Assembly: GCA_013398055.1 (NCBI GenBank)
Contig: VZRS01001725.1
Location: forward strand, 97,953-161,952
Length of the DNA stretch: 64,000 bases
Source: Ifrita kowaldi
Taxonomy: Eukaryota; Chordata; Aves; Passeriformes; Cinclosomatidae
Direction of reading: 5' to 3'
Part shown: piece after piece, positions 1 to 9,770 of the stretch
Numbering within the stretch: the stretch's first letter is position 1
Layout of the letters: every line of letters begins with the position of its first letter
Notes under the pieces: generated by a model
Told to the model about the DNA's origin: nothing
The model's database searches: none
The model's input: the letters and a program-made list of their open reading frames with translations, nothing else
Position numbers and translations under genes: made by a program

Positions 1-4
1 TTTT

Positions 5-28
5 CTGCATGTTTTATTTAACATGCAG
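5..28. repeat. Perfect 9-bp inverted repeat
   Basis: The arms CTGCATGTT and AACATGCAG are exact reverse complements separated by the six bases TTATTT, so either strand could fold into a small hairpin. No gene or terminator context is visible and vertebrate nuclear DNA does not use such hairpins as terminators. It lies at the window edge, so what precedes it is unknown. Confidence 0.6.
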
Positions 29-102
29 CCATGAAAATTTCATTGCAAAAAGTTATGTCTCTGTATCTATTTATGTCTGTAAGTGTGTGTGTATTGTGGT
101 TC

Positions 103-105
103 AAA

Positions 106-140
<35 letters not shown>

Positions 141-143
141 ATT
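103..143. repeat. (AAAT)n microsatellite
   Basis: About ten uninterrupted AAAT units follow a short TG-rich stretch. Tracts of this type often grow from the A-rich tails of retroposons, but no recognisable element body adjoins it. Unit purity suggests it could be length-polymorphic. Confidence 0.95.
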
Positions 144-908
144 TGGGGTTTATTTTTACTTCAAGTAAGAAGTGAAGTTCTACAGGACAAGATTAATAAC
201 ATACTAAACAATGTAAAGACTTATTTGCTGACAGAAATGTAGTTAAGGGCATATTTTCTGTAGAGAGCAGAATGAAGTGGGAAAAGGTTATGAAAAGGTA
301 AGTACCATATATATAAATGGAAATGAAGCCTATTACTTAAGCAGTACTCAGAAAAGGTTCAGCAAAGTTGAGATGAGGTGGGAGGTCAAAGTGCAAATTT
401 ACTGTAATTCAGAGCAGGGTTTCAGACCTCTGTTTATTTGGGCAAATGTCATTTCCCTTGGACTGCTGAGTATCCTCAGAGAGAAATTCTTTAAACTTTG
501 CTGTAAAGTGAAACACATTTGTGGACCCTGAGCAAGAGAAAGAGGGCTAGAAGGTTTTTGGCTTAATTGTTGGGATGGTGATGTAGGAGTGGAAATCACC
601 ACAGTCAGATTCTGATCATGGTTATAGTGCTATTTTACAGAGAACAGTGCATACTAGAAACATCTATGCCAGAATAGCTAGTGTGTGGTGGACAGGGCTC
701 TTGGGAAATAATGCTCTAAATCATTTATCAGTTAGAAGATGTCAAACACCAGTTGTATTTCATATCTCTGGACATTCAAATAACTATATTGCGGCTGAAG
801 CTGCGGTCAAATTCAGATCTCTTTTCAATAGGAAATTAGAGCATTGTTTTTCAAAATATACCAAACAAATATAAATAAAAACATGATGTGATTTCATGTT
901 CCAAAGGG
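144..908. other. AT-rich non-coding DNA, no recognised feature
   Basis: Short overlapping open frames occur on both strands between about 277 and 874, none resembling a known protein and none bounded by convincing exon signals. I see no repeat family that I can name. Confidence 0.5.
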
Positions 909-966
909 AAAACAAACAAAGAAACAAACACAACCCCCAAACCCCAAAATCCAAGCCCAAACCCCA
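909..966. repeat. A/C-rich low-complexity tract
   Basis: Irregular CAAA and CCCAAA units run without T except for one base. It resembles decayed CAAA/CCCAA simple-repeat tracts that are common in bird DNA. It has no coding meaning. Confidence 0.8.
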
Positions 967-3900
967 TCACACTCTCATTTTGAAGAAGATGAAATGCCCC
1001 TGCCTTGTGGTCACAGATTTAGTTAGGCCTGTGGAGAGAGTCAGAGTTGTCCTATGAGACCTTCAGACTAGTCCCTGGTCTGACAAAAAAGATGTCAGAT
1101 GATTCTTTTCATGAGAGATTGGAAAACAAATGAGGATTTAACAATGTTAAAAATGGTGAATTTTCCAAACGAAGCTAGCAAGTGCAGATCCCTGTGAAGA
1201 GTGCAGTTACTAAATGCAACAATTGCCATGGGGATGTAAGCAGTTGCTTTTTAATGTTTGTTTGTTTGAATATGTACTATTCTCTTGGAACACAGGCAGA
1301 ACTCAGGTACTGTGTGCACGATTTCCCTGCAGATATGCAGATGAAGAGCCTAGAAAAGCAGCCCAGTGATACCCATCCTTACTGAGACAGTGGCTGTATC
1401 TCGTTGCAGAAATTCTCCATCATGGTGAAGGTTCTGTTTCTTTATGGTTTTCACTGCCCGGTCTGAGGTGCAGGGCCGGCAGAAGCTCTGCAGGTCCATC
1501 AAGACAGGGATTTACCTGTAGGTGTATCTGCAGGGCAGAAAAAACTTTCCTGCCAAAGGTCTTCACATCTGTTAATGTTCCTTAAAAAGAGAAGATCTGG
1601 GCTTTGGGCAGCACAATGTGCTTAGCTACAATCAGGTTTGCTTTGCCCCAGAGGAGTCCCTGTGCCAGCTCATGCATCATATAAGCTGTGTGCTGGGAAC
1701 CTGCAAAGCTTAACTTGTAGGGCTCCTTCCATTCAAGGCTGTCTCTTCCTTTGTGTTCCTCTTCTCTCAAAGGCAGCATTATCAGAAATGCATTTGTGAG
1801 AGCCGTCTCACACCAATGACAGAGGTCCTAAGATGCAGTTAGACACCCTGGTGGAGCTGGTTTCAGTGCTCAGCTTCATGCTGATATCAATTAAGTTTGG
1901 GCATACACTCAGTGTTTTACTGCCACTGCCATAGTGTGGGAAAGATGGCAAACCAGTGAAGAAGGGTAATAACCAGCCCTCCTAGAGCAAACTTCTGCAA
2001 GTCTTTGTATCATGGGCAGTGTGCACAGTTTTCAGTGAGAAGATACGACATGCCGCGTCCAAGAACAAAGTTCTTCCCTGTTATCTCAAAATGAGTGTCT
2101 GTGGATTTTTTTGTTCACTTTTCAGCTTTCCCCAGCTGAGGAATGTGACACTGCACACTGAAGATGGCCGTATAGCCAAGACATAGGTCTTGTAGACTGG
2201 AATCAAATCCTTTACATCCCAGAAAAACTTACAATACAGATTTACATTTTCCAGAGACAATTTTTTCTGCCATACCTCTTCAAAATATTGCACAAGAAAT
2301 CTACAGACAGGCACTGTAACCTCGGATATTCCTTGTTGACGAGTCAAGATATTACCATCTCAGACACTCCTTGCAGAGTCAAGACAGTTGTCCCCACAGT
2401 CAGCTTCCCAGGAGGCCAGTTGTGTCCTTGTGAATCTGATTGGTGATCTGATTGTTCTGTGTGAACCTCTTACCACTTGCTTTGGCTAAAGCAAATTATC
2501 AAACCTCTGGTCTTTTTCAGGGCTTTGGTTTTCTAAGGATTTGTTTGGAGAGAATTCAAAGAATTCCAATGTCCAACATATTCAGTTTGTATCCTCACTT
2601 TGTGGTCCCTTCCCACGTACTGCTTCCATTGTGATTCGTGGGCTTCCAAGCACAAGCCTACTATTACACAATGTCCTTGGCTTTGCCCCTTGATCCACTG
2701 CTGCATTTGGCTAGCACAGGGTGCGTTTTCTGAGCTCAGCCTGGCCTTAACAGCTGGGTATGGCTTTCCGTATCTTGATCACTGCCAATACCTGTAGCAA
2801 CGAGATTCAAGGGAAACTGAGAGCAAGTGAATTCATTTGTTTCAGGTTTTTATGAATATATGGAAATATTTTAAGAAAGTATCTCCAGGCTACAATGTCA
2901 ATGCCAAGCTAGAGGTTATCACCATACCTTTAATTTATAAATATGTTCAAGAGATACACCTGTTTTAATGTAAATTATTATATTTATACTAAACCATTAG
3001 CAGATGCTAACAGCAGACAACTACAAAGAGAGATATTTCATATAATCCATATAAAAAGCAGAAGTAAAGACAGTAAATAAATTATGTTTCAGAGCAGTTC
3101 AGTAGTATCTGGGAAGTCTTCTCTCACATTTAATTCATCATGTAGAAACTGCTCACTCTCCTGTTGTGTTGCCTATATGCAACAAAGAAGCAGGATGCTA
3201 AGAGTTCCAGCGTTACTGTACTTCTGAAACTACTGAGGCTGCTGGAGTATTTAGTTAACTTACCAAGATCGAGGCTGGCAGCATTAAGACCTTTTATGAG
3301 TACTAGTTTAGCAATTGCTTTATGGAGTTTAATGCCAATATGCACTGTTAGTTGTAAATAACCTCTCTAAAAAAGTTCAGAAACTCTTAACACAAGAGGA
3401 AATTGGCATTTTTCAGTCTGCAGAAGTGCTTGGAACATTGTGATTTGCAATATCTGTCTTCTGAATAGGTCTAAAAATTTCTGATTGGTTTTGTTCCAGG
3501 TGATTGGTGTTTTTTAATTTAAAAGTCCAAGGGGAGCAGGGGAGTGTATGATTTACTTTGTTAGAAATATATAAGTGTATTAAATGGAACAATGATGTAA
3601 AGTTTTATTTGTTTAAAAAAAGAAATTTAAAAATGCTACTGTGCCAAAATGTCAACCTCATTTTGTTGGTCTTAATTTTACAGAGGTCACTTTATTTGTT
3701 TCTGCTTTTTTTAAAATTGTTTAACATTGGCCTTGAGTACAGATATTCATTGAAATAATTTTGAGTTCTAGTATTTTCTGTCGCTTTTTGTACAACTTTT
3801 GAGTGAGTCATTATGAATTTACAAAAGCTTAATTGACACTTGCTCAGCTTGTTTATGATATAAAGAAAGATGATCCAAGCATTTTCGGTCATGTGTACTA

Positions 3901-4254
3901 TAAAATTTCTATTTCTTGGGGTTCTTATCTAATACAAGCATTTCAGATTAAATTAATTAGTTCCTCTTACAATTTTTCGAAAGATTTTTTTCATTATGTC
4001 TATAAAGGAGATAAAATATATTCCTTTAGTATCTGAATTTAGCTCTATAATCTTGTAACTACTTCATTAGTAGATACTAATTTAGTGATTTACTTAAGAA
4101 AATAAAATATAACTACAGACCTTACATGTCAGAATTATCTTGCCAGCTTATCTGTATATCTTGCTCACCCCCTCTAGACTTTCAGAACATGTGTCTGTGA
4201 CAGTAAGTCCTAAACGATGAATGTCCTTTGCTGTTTCAGGTTCAAATATCTCAG
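967..4254. other. Non-coding DNA, no recognised gene
   Basis: This stretch is moderately AT-rich, with somewhat higher GC at about 1,260-2,800. The longest open frame that caught my eye is on the minus strand at 2081-2347 (88 codons, rich in aromatic residues). I do not recognise it; neighbouring frames are closed and no splice signals single it out. A decayed old transposon or pseudogene is possible for 2,040-2,800 but unproven. From about 2,820 to 4,200 the DNA is plain AT-rich sequence. Confidence 0.45.
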
Positions 4255-4610
4255 CCCTAAGGTGTGTTTGGTGGGAGTGCAGCTCCTCAGCCTGCACGTG
4301 TGCAACCTGCACGCACAGAGTGCAGCTTCTGCAGGCACGGACTGCAAGCGCTGCCTCTCAGCTGTGCCTCCGACACCGAACTGCAGCACTGATTGCGGGA
4401 GGATGTGTTTGAAGGTGTGTCCCTGCCACACTCTGCGCAGAGAGGGGTGTCAGGCTGCTGAAGGATTTACGGCGGCTTCGAGGGTAGCGTGCGCTGCAGC
4501 GGGCGTTTGCTGTGTATGGATGGGAGATCTGCTGAGAGCGCACAGCCTGGGAAAAGGAATCAGTGGCGAGGCCAGGAGAGGCCACTAGGTGACACCACGA
4601 CCCCACAGAT
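4255..4610. promoter_or_regulatory. Small CpG-rich patch in AT-rich DNA
   Basis: I count about 18 CpG dinucleotides between roughly 4,288 and 4,600, against very few in the surrounding kilobases, and GC is clearly higher than the flanks. The patch carries many CTGCA/TGCAG words. A plus-strand frame of 123 codons (4217-4588) crosses it and is cysteine-rich, but that follows from the TGC-rich composition and I do not regard it as a gene. In vertebrates such patches can be small CpG islands, orphan promoters or insulators. A GC-rich repeat relic that I cannot name is the main alternative. Confidence 0.5.
4581..4596 (+). promoter_or_regulatory. CTCF-like binding motif
   Basis: The 16 bases GCCACTAGGTGACACC match the vertebrate CTCF core (GCCASYAGRKGGCRSY) at all but one position: an A where the second G of the GGC triplet is preferred. 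The site sits at the downstream edge of the CpG-rich patch, a plausible setting for an insulator or loop anchor. A one-mismatch match of this length will arise by chance at some rate, so occupancy is inference. Confidence 0.45.
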
Positions 4611-5543
4611 GAGCCAGTCAAACATTATTTGTACAGCAGGTTAAAAAATATGCCAGACTAGTAGATTTTCCTGTAGCAGATAACATCCATCAGAGCTATT
4701 TTAAACCATAAAGTTTGTGGTTTTCTCCTTTTTTCAAACCATGTAAACTATGTGGAGAATATTCAGATTCTAAAAAAATAAATCAAAAACTAAACCGAAA
4801 TGTGTTTGGCCTTATTTTATTGGTCAGTTATCACCTTTGTTGACCACCATTGAAATAAATGGGTAGACGGAAGTAACAAAATTTCAGCTCGGAGTTGTAA
4901 ACTCAGCCTCTTATTCTGAGCCATTTTCTGCTGTTTGTTTGAAGCAATAATCCAGGGTGGTTTTTATGAAGGCATTATAGACAAATTAAAACATAAAGAA
5001 AGTAAAATTTTCAGAGTAATATAAATCACTTTTTTAAAAAATATATTTTTACTATTCCCATTATCACTAATGAAAATTTCAAGGTAATAAATGAGAGATT
5101 CTCTTTTTTATATATACTTTTCAAAAATGCTGTTTTACAAATGGGCATAAAAATAAATATGAATACACTCTGTCTGTAAAATTTGTCATAAGTAAACTTC
5201 AGCCTTGTGTGTGTGTGTATATAAATACATAAACTAGCTAAACCAAAATAATTGAAAATCATTACATATCGTGCTGATGAATTCCGAGGATGTTTTCTGC
5301 TGTTTTTCTCTTACCAGAAAATGTGCTTTGAAAGTTAGTGGGTCGAGCACTAAGACAAGAAATGGTAACCGAGCTCAGATTTGTGTGAAAGGTATCCCAG
5401 AACAGATACAATTGTAAATGATAAAATAACCTTGGCAGTGGTTCAGTCCAATTTGTACCACAACAGTTATTAATGTTAGCAGGTGAGGTTTTTCCCCTTC
5501 TTCTGATGCAGAGTTTTTGGGGTAGCTTGTTTTGTTTTTTCCC
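4611..5543. other. AT-rich non-coding DNA
   Basis: A short TG/TA run lies near 5,206-5,225, where TGTGTG passes into TATA. Nothing else is recognisable, and no frame on either strand looks genuine. Confidence 0.5.
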
Positions 5544-5673
5544 TTTGGTTGGTTGGTTGGGTTGGTTTGGTTTGGTTTGGTTTGGTTTGGTTTGGTTTGG
5601 TTTGGTCTGGTCTGCTCTGATCTGGCTTTGTTTGGTTTGGTTTGGTTTGGTTTGGTTTGGTATGGTTTGGTTT
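5544..5673. repeat. (TTTGG)n pentanucleotide array
   Basis: The array starts as TTGG units, becomes regular TTTGG, is interrupted at about 5,605-5,630 by diverged units (TCTGG, CTCTG, ATCTGG), and resumes as TTTGG to the end. The interruptions suggest an older array whose two ends have stayed or become homogeneous. Long open frames on both strands here (tryptophan/phenylalanine/glycine repeats on plus, proline/asparagine/lysine repeats on minus) are products of the repeat, not genes. Confidence 0.95.
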
Positions 5674-7139
5674 CATAAACAACTCATTTCCCTCACTGAA
5701 CTTTTCCCAGAAAAAATTGAGGCTAACAATTTTCAATGGAGGATAGTAATTTCATTGTCCAACAGCCATATTCTTCGCACAGGAACAAAATACTTTGTTA
5801 AGAAGGTTGAAGTGCAAATGAAGAACTGCCATTCCCAGGCAATGCCCAGCCTGGAAGGCTAAACTGTAGTATTGAACGATCCTCAGTATGGTGTAGACAG
5901 AAATTCTGTTTTGCTTTTAAACTGCAAGTTTCGCATCCATTAGCTACATGGTTCATAATTAGAGTTTGGGCCAAACAAAGAGTCAATATGATGTCATGTC
6001 TAGACAACATGTAAATTAATATGAAAGCAATTGAGTTACAAATTCTATACTAATACAAATTAATCTGAATTAAGTTTAATCCACAGTTATTAACTGATTA
6101 AATGTGGCTGTTGGTAGCTACAGGGTGCTGACTTCCATCTGTGATTATTAGGGACACAGCTTAATCACTGATGCTGCACGGGGAAATATTTAAAGCAAAT
6201 GTCATATACAGTGACTCTTAATGCTTGTTAATTGAATGTAACATCGAAGAATGAAAATTATAAATCTACATTTTTAAAATATGTAGAAAGTCTATCTTGA
6301 TTTTCATAATTAGCTTCTGGTTTGAGTAAACTTAATTCCTGTTTTGTTGATTCTGAGTGTGTTTCTCAATTGAGAAGTGCACATTTATGAGGTGAAATTC
6401 TAGGCCACTGTGAAAATCAATACAGATTTCTAATATTTCCATTATTATTCAAAATATGTGAAACCTGTTGCCAAATATAAGCAGGTATGTGTGTGACATT
6501 ATCCCATGCCACCAAAGCTGCTTACATTTTAGAGCTGGATATGCACTAATGTAAACAACACAGTGACAGATGTGTCCACCAAAATTGCAAAAATGTTGAT
6601 GCAAATTGAGCAAGAACCAGAGTAAATTCTGTGTAGATTTACATAATTTTTTTTTTTTTAGAAAATATACTCCTTTTAGGCCATGCATATGGCATTTAAA
6701 TTGTTTGTCATTCCTACTAGATTTTCAGTACAGGCCGTAAGTAAAATAAAAGTTTAAAAACATATAATTGAGATGGAAATTACCTCACTACAGAATGCCA
6801 CAATGTCTGTGATTTACCCACAAAGCAAAATTGCAAACAATTACTAGCTGATATTTTCTGTGAGATTTTGTTTTGTTCTGTTTTGTTTTGAGGGTTTTGT
6901 TTTCTGTATTTACTAAAAAGCAGCTAAAGAGATTACGGAGAATATTTTATACCTTCTTTCTTTGTGACCGAAGAACTAGTTCATCAGTAAATGGTCTCAA
7001 AGCTTTGGAATCTATTATTAATCTATCACATAGTGTATATATAGCTGATAATTGCGAACTATGTGATATCAAAACCAGGGTCATTCTTTTCTATAGACTC
7101 TTTTATAGACATCCTACTCATTGCCATAATAACTGAAGC
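5674..7139. other. AT-rich non-coding DNA
   Basis: There is no recognised repeat or gene. Around 6,080-6,245 the text is dense in homeodomain-like TTAAT/ATTA words with few simple repeats, which gives it the look of a conserved non-coding block, but this is only an impression. A poly(T) run is present near 6,650. Confidence 0.4.
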
Positions 7140-7470
7140 TGTCATGACAGTAGTTTGTGCCTAGCATGAAGCCCTAAACAGTTCTGACAAGCTGCAGCTC
7201 ATTAAGGGACAGTCGTTTTGTTGACATGTCTATCAGCTCTCAGGGATGTACCAAGATGAATAGACCCAAAACAATAGCTCCATTTGTTAGAGCAGTAGCT
7301 TCTCTAATACATGATGAGACAATCAAGCCAAGCTGCCTTCAGCACAAAGACATAATTAATCAAATGGACAAATGGCTCAAATATTGCTCTAGTATATTCT
7401 GTAGTGGACAGAGGTTTCCATGGAAACATTGGCATTTCCATCACAGTTAATGACCATTCTGTACAATGAG
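7140..7470. promoter_or_regulatory. Enhancer-like block (candidate conserved element)
   Basis: This stretch has balanced composition, no repeats and closely packed transcription-factor-like words: paired TGTCA/TGACA (MEIS/TALE-like) near 7,140-7,150, TAATTAAT near 7,350, and an RFX-type palindrome at 7414-7427. Developmental enhancers of vertebrates often read like this. A plus-strand 74-codon frame overlaps it but is not recognised. The call depends on conservation that I cannot measure. Confidence 0.3.
7414..7427. promoter_or_regulatory. RFX/X-box-like palindrome
   Basis: GTTTCCATGGAAAC is a perfect 14-bp palindrome close to the X-box (GTTGCCATGGCAAC) bound by RFX-family factors; each half differs from that consensus at one position. 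RFX factors control ciliary and MHC class II genes, among others. No such gene is visible here, so a distal role would be the only reading. Confidence 0.4.
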
Positions 7471-7496
7471 GTTCCAAAAAAGATAACTATGGAGAG

Positions 7497-7544
7497 AAAA
7501 AAAAAAAAAAGGCAAAACAACCAACCAAATAAATAAATAAATAA
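7497..7544. repeat. Poly(A) followed by A-rich/(AAAT)n tail
   Basis: Fourteen A residues are followed by GGCAAAACAACCAACC and then four AAAT units. The arrangement resembles a retroposon tail, yet no element body is recognisable upstream, where the enhancer-like block lies. Confidence 0.7.
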
Positions 7545-7634
7545 GGAACAACTGAAATAAATGGACATGTTTGAGAGTGTAACTCTGTTGTGACAGAGAA
7601 ATTAATGACTTCATTTTCATCTGTTTGTAGAATG

Positions 7635-7915
7635 CAAGGCTCAAATAGGCCATCATGGTCATCCCGTTTGACCTGCTTACCATGGGCCTATAGCTCTGTC
7701 TGGAACTAGAGCATATGATTTAGAAAGACATGCAGCTTTATTTAAAGTATTGCAGTTGAAGAATCTATCATGTTCCTGCTTAATTTATTCCAATATTTAA
7801 ATACTCTAACTGTGAAGAATTTGCACCATATTTTCTATTTTGCTTCTATCCATCTAACTTTGCCTCCCAAGCACTGCCTGTTGTTATTCTGGGAGATTCT
7901 GCCACAGAAAATCTG
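7635..7915 (-). mobile_element. Ancient CR1 non-LTR retrotransposon relic, 3' region
   Basis: Read on plus, the order of words matches the antisense of old amniote CR1 elements: a segment like ATCATCTAGTCTGACCTCCTG near 7,650-7,675, a GGCC-TAGA segment after it, TTCCAATATTTAAATACTCT near 7,789-7,808, then CTGTGAAGAATTTGCACC near 7,810-7,828 and a leucine-rich-looking pyrimidine stretch to about 7,915. The copy is heavily diverged and 5'-truncated, so the element itself lies on the minus strand and is long dead. Borders are approximate. Confidence 0.75.
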
Positions 7916-8028
7916 TTTCTTCTTTACTTTTTTCTGTTACAATTGACTCAACCTTAGCTCTATCAGTACAGGATGTATTTTCTAGGCTGTCCTAACCTTT
8001 TGTTAGCTCTTTCTGCTAATTTGAAACA

Positions 8029-8125
8029 CCTTCCCTTCCCTTCCCTTCCCTTCCCTTCCCTTCCCTTCCCTTCCCGCACCTTCCCGCACCTTCCCGCACC
8101 TTCCCGCACCTTCCCGCACCTTCCC
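8029..8125. repeat. (TTCCC)n passing into (TTCCCGCACC)n minisatellite
   Basis: About nine TTCCC pentamers (8031-8075) pass directly into five units of the 10-mer TTCCCGCACC (8071-8120). The 10-mer looks derived from two pentamers by changing the second to GCACC. Each unit brings a CpG, unusual in the AT-rich surroundings, and contains TTCCCGC, a match to the E2F core TTSSCGC. Frames across it (arginine/glycine/glutamate repeats on minus) are repeat products. Confidence 0.9.
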
Positions 8126-8234
8126 TCTTACTTTCCCCTTAATTGCACAGAAATTTATTTCTTTGTCTTTTTGCATTGTCCATGTGCCTTTTGCAGTCAT
8201 GTTAACACCAACTCATTACAGAAAAATGAAGAAT
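8126..8234. other. Unique spacer between two minisatellite blocks
   Basis: This 109-base non-repetitive segment separates the two TTCCCGCACC blocks and ends at the N. Whether the genome really has two blocks, or one array was split during assembly, cannot be told from the sequence. Confidence 0.6.
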
Positions 8235-8235
8235 N
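8235..8235. other. Ambiguous base / compressed assembly gap
   Basis: A single N lies exactly at the left edge of the second minisatellite block. The true size of the missing sequence is unknown; the array could be much longer in the genome. Confidence 0.85.
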
Positions 8236-8296
8236 GCACCTTCCCGCACCTTCCCGCACCTTCCCTTCCCGCACCTTCCCGCACCTTCCCTTCCCT
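8236..8296. repeat. Second TTCCCGCACC minisatellite block
   Basis: Units of GCACCTTCCC alternate with extra TTCCC pentamers and end in TTCCCTCCTGG. It has the same unit as the block at 8071-8125 but a different right flank, so it is not a plain duplicate of that block. Confidence 0.9.
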
Positions 8297-9706
8297 CCTG
8301 GAGGAAGTTTTGCTGTACCTGTTGGGAGTCTTAGCGCACGTATTTGTATTCTGACTCACAAAGATGCTCATAAGAGCATCCTGATCCACAGCTGTCCTGA
8401 CAGATATGGGATTCTCCTGCTTCATTTGGAAATTGCAGACAACATAAATAATCTTTAATACTACCCTGAAGCCTGAAAACGGAAGCACAGGTGGGGCAGA
8501 GAGGCCTCTAATAACTAATCTAAGGTTTGGTAATTTATGTGCCTGTACCAGACGGCTGGCAGAGGGCTCAGGCTCTGTCCAGGGGGACACATTTGGAAAC
8601 CTCTGTGACAATGTTGGAAGAGGGCCCTAAAATGATGAATTCATGGTGGCAATCTTCTTCAGGACTTTAAAAGGAATCAGTGAAACAGTGCTGAAACTCA
8701 CAAAAAGTGAATTTTGCTATGTCCTTGGATGCTACAGTATTTTCTCATCAGGATGTCTCTGGCGTTGTTGCCCAGCAAAATGAGGATCTGTAAGATGTCC
8801 CTTAGATGTCATTCACATGACCTCTCTGTCACTGCGAGCTGCTTTGTGAGTTCAGATCAGTGAACAGCTGCAGGTCTGTTATCCACTCAGTACTGACCCT
8901 ACCAGCAGCAGCATCTGCCAGGAAGAGGTGCAACCACCACTGCTGTAGGAAAATAAATTCTTTAAAACTGGACAGCTTTGTGCTTCTTAATCATTTAGTG
9001 CTGTGAGATAGAGTAAGTAAATGTTTTAAGAGTTGAAAAACTGTTTGAATAGAACAACAACTTTCTAATAGTATATAAAATAACATAAATATGAATATAT
9101 AGTCTATTAGGAAAAGAATATACAGATTGAGTTTCTACTGACTGAAAAGGATTGTTACTGACAAACTGAAGTCCTGGTAAGAAACCTCATGGTTCTTCAG
9201 AGTAGGTTTTGGATTAACCATTTGAGTTTAGTGAATAAATACAAAACCTAGAATTTGCAAGTGCTTCTCATTGCAGAAACAGACATGCTGTCTCAAATGA
9301 AGGAAAACATCACTATACTTGCCTGGACAAATCCTGAAGCCTTTTACAAATAACGATTCCCATTTTCATTCTATTCTGTCTGAAAGTATAGCTGAGTATT
9401 TAATTGGCAGTGTTCTCTTTTTTTTCTCATCCAGTGCTTTCAGTAGTTATATAAATACATATTTGACATTGCAATCCTCAGCCTTTCTAACTGCAATCTT
9501 TACAATGCTTAATACACATTAGGGATTTCATCTAATAGAGTGCCACATTGAAAATTACCACAGTAATCCCTCTGTGATGACAAAAATGAAACCTTAAGCA
9601 TATCAAGATTTTCTGCGACACAAATAAAGTTTAACAATTTTTCCACCCATCATGCTTTACAAAAGCTTCCATAGGACCTGATTTCACTTGCATTTTGTAG
9701 TAATTC
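8297..9706. other. Non-coding DNA, no recognised feature
   Basis: The first 350 bases are somewhat GC-richer, then the DNA becomes AT-rich. A minus-strand frame (8216-8611) runs through the N and the minisatellite and should not be read as a gene. Confidence 0.5.
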
Positions 9707-9770
9707 AAAAAAACCCCAACAACAAAACAACAAACAACAAAAACCCCAAACCAAACAAACCCAACCAAAA
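9707..9770. repeat. A/C-rich low-complexity tract
   Basis: CAA, CAAA and CCCAAA units form a T-free run resembling the tract at 909-966. It is probably a decayed simple repeat. Confidence 0.8.

Noticed and set aside
4217..4588. Cysteine-rich 123-codon frame as a small secreted protein
   Set aside because: Cysteine content follows from TGC-rich sequence in the CpG patch, other frames are also cysteine-rich, and the N-terminus is not a convincing signal peptide.
5473..5862. Repeat-protein frames over the TTTGG array
   Set aside because: The translation merely reads the pentanucleotide repeat; both strands are open for the same reason.
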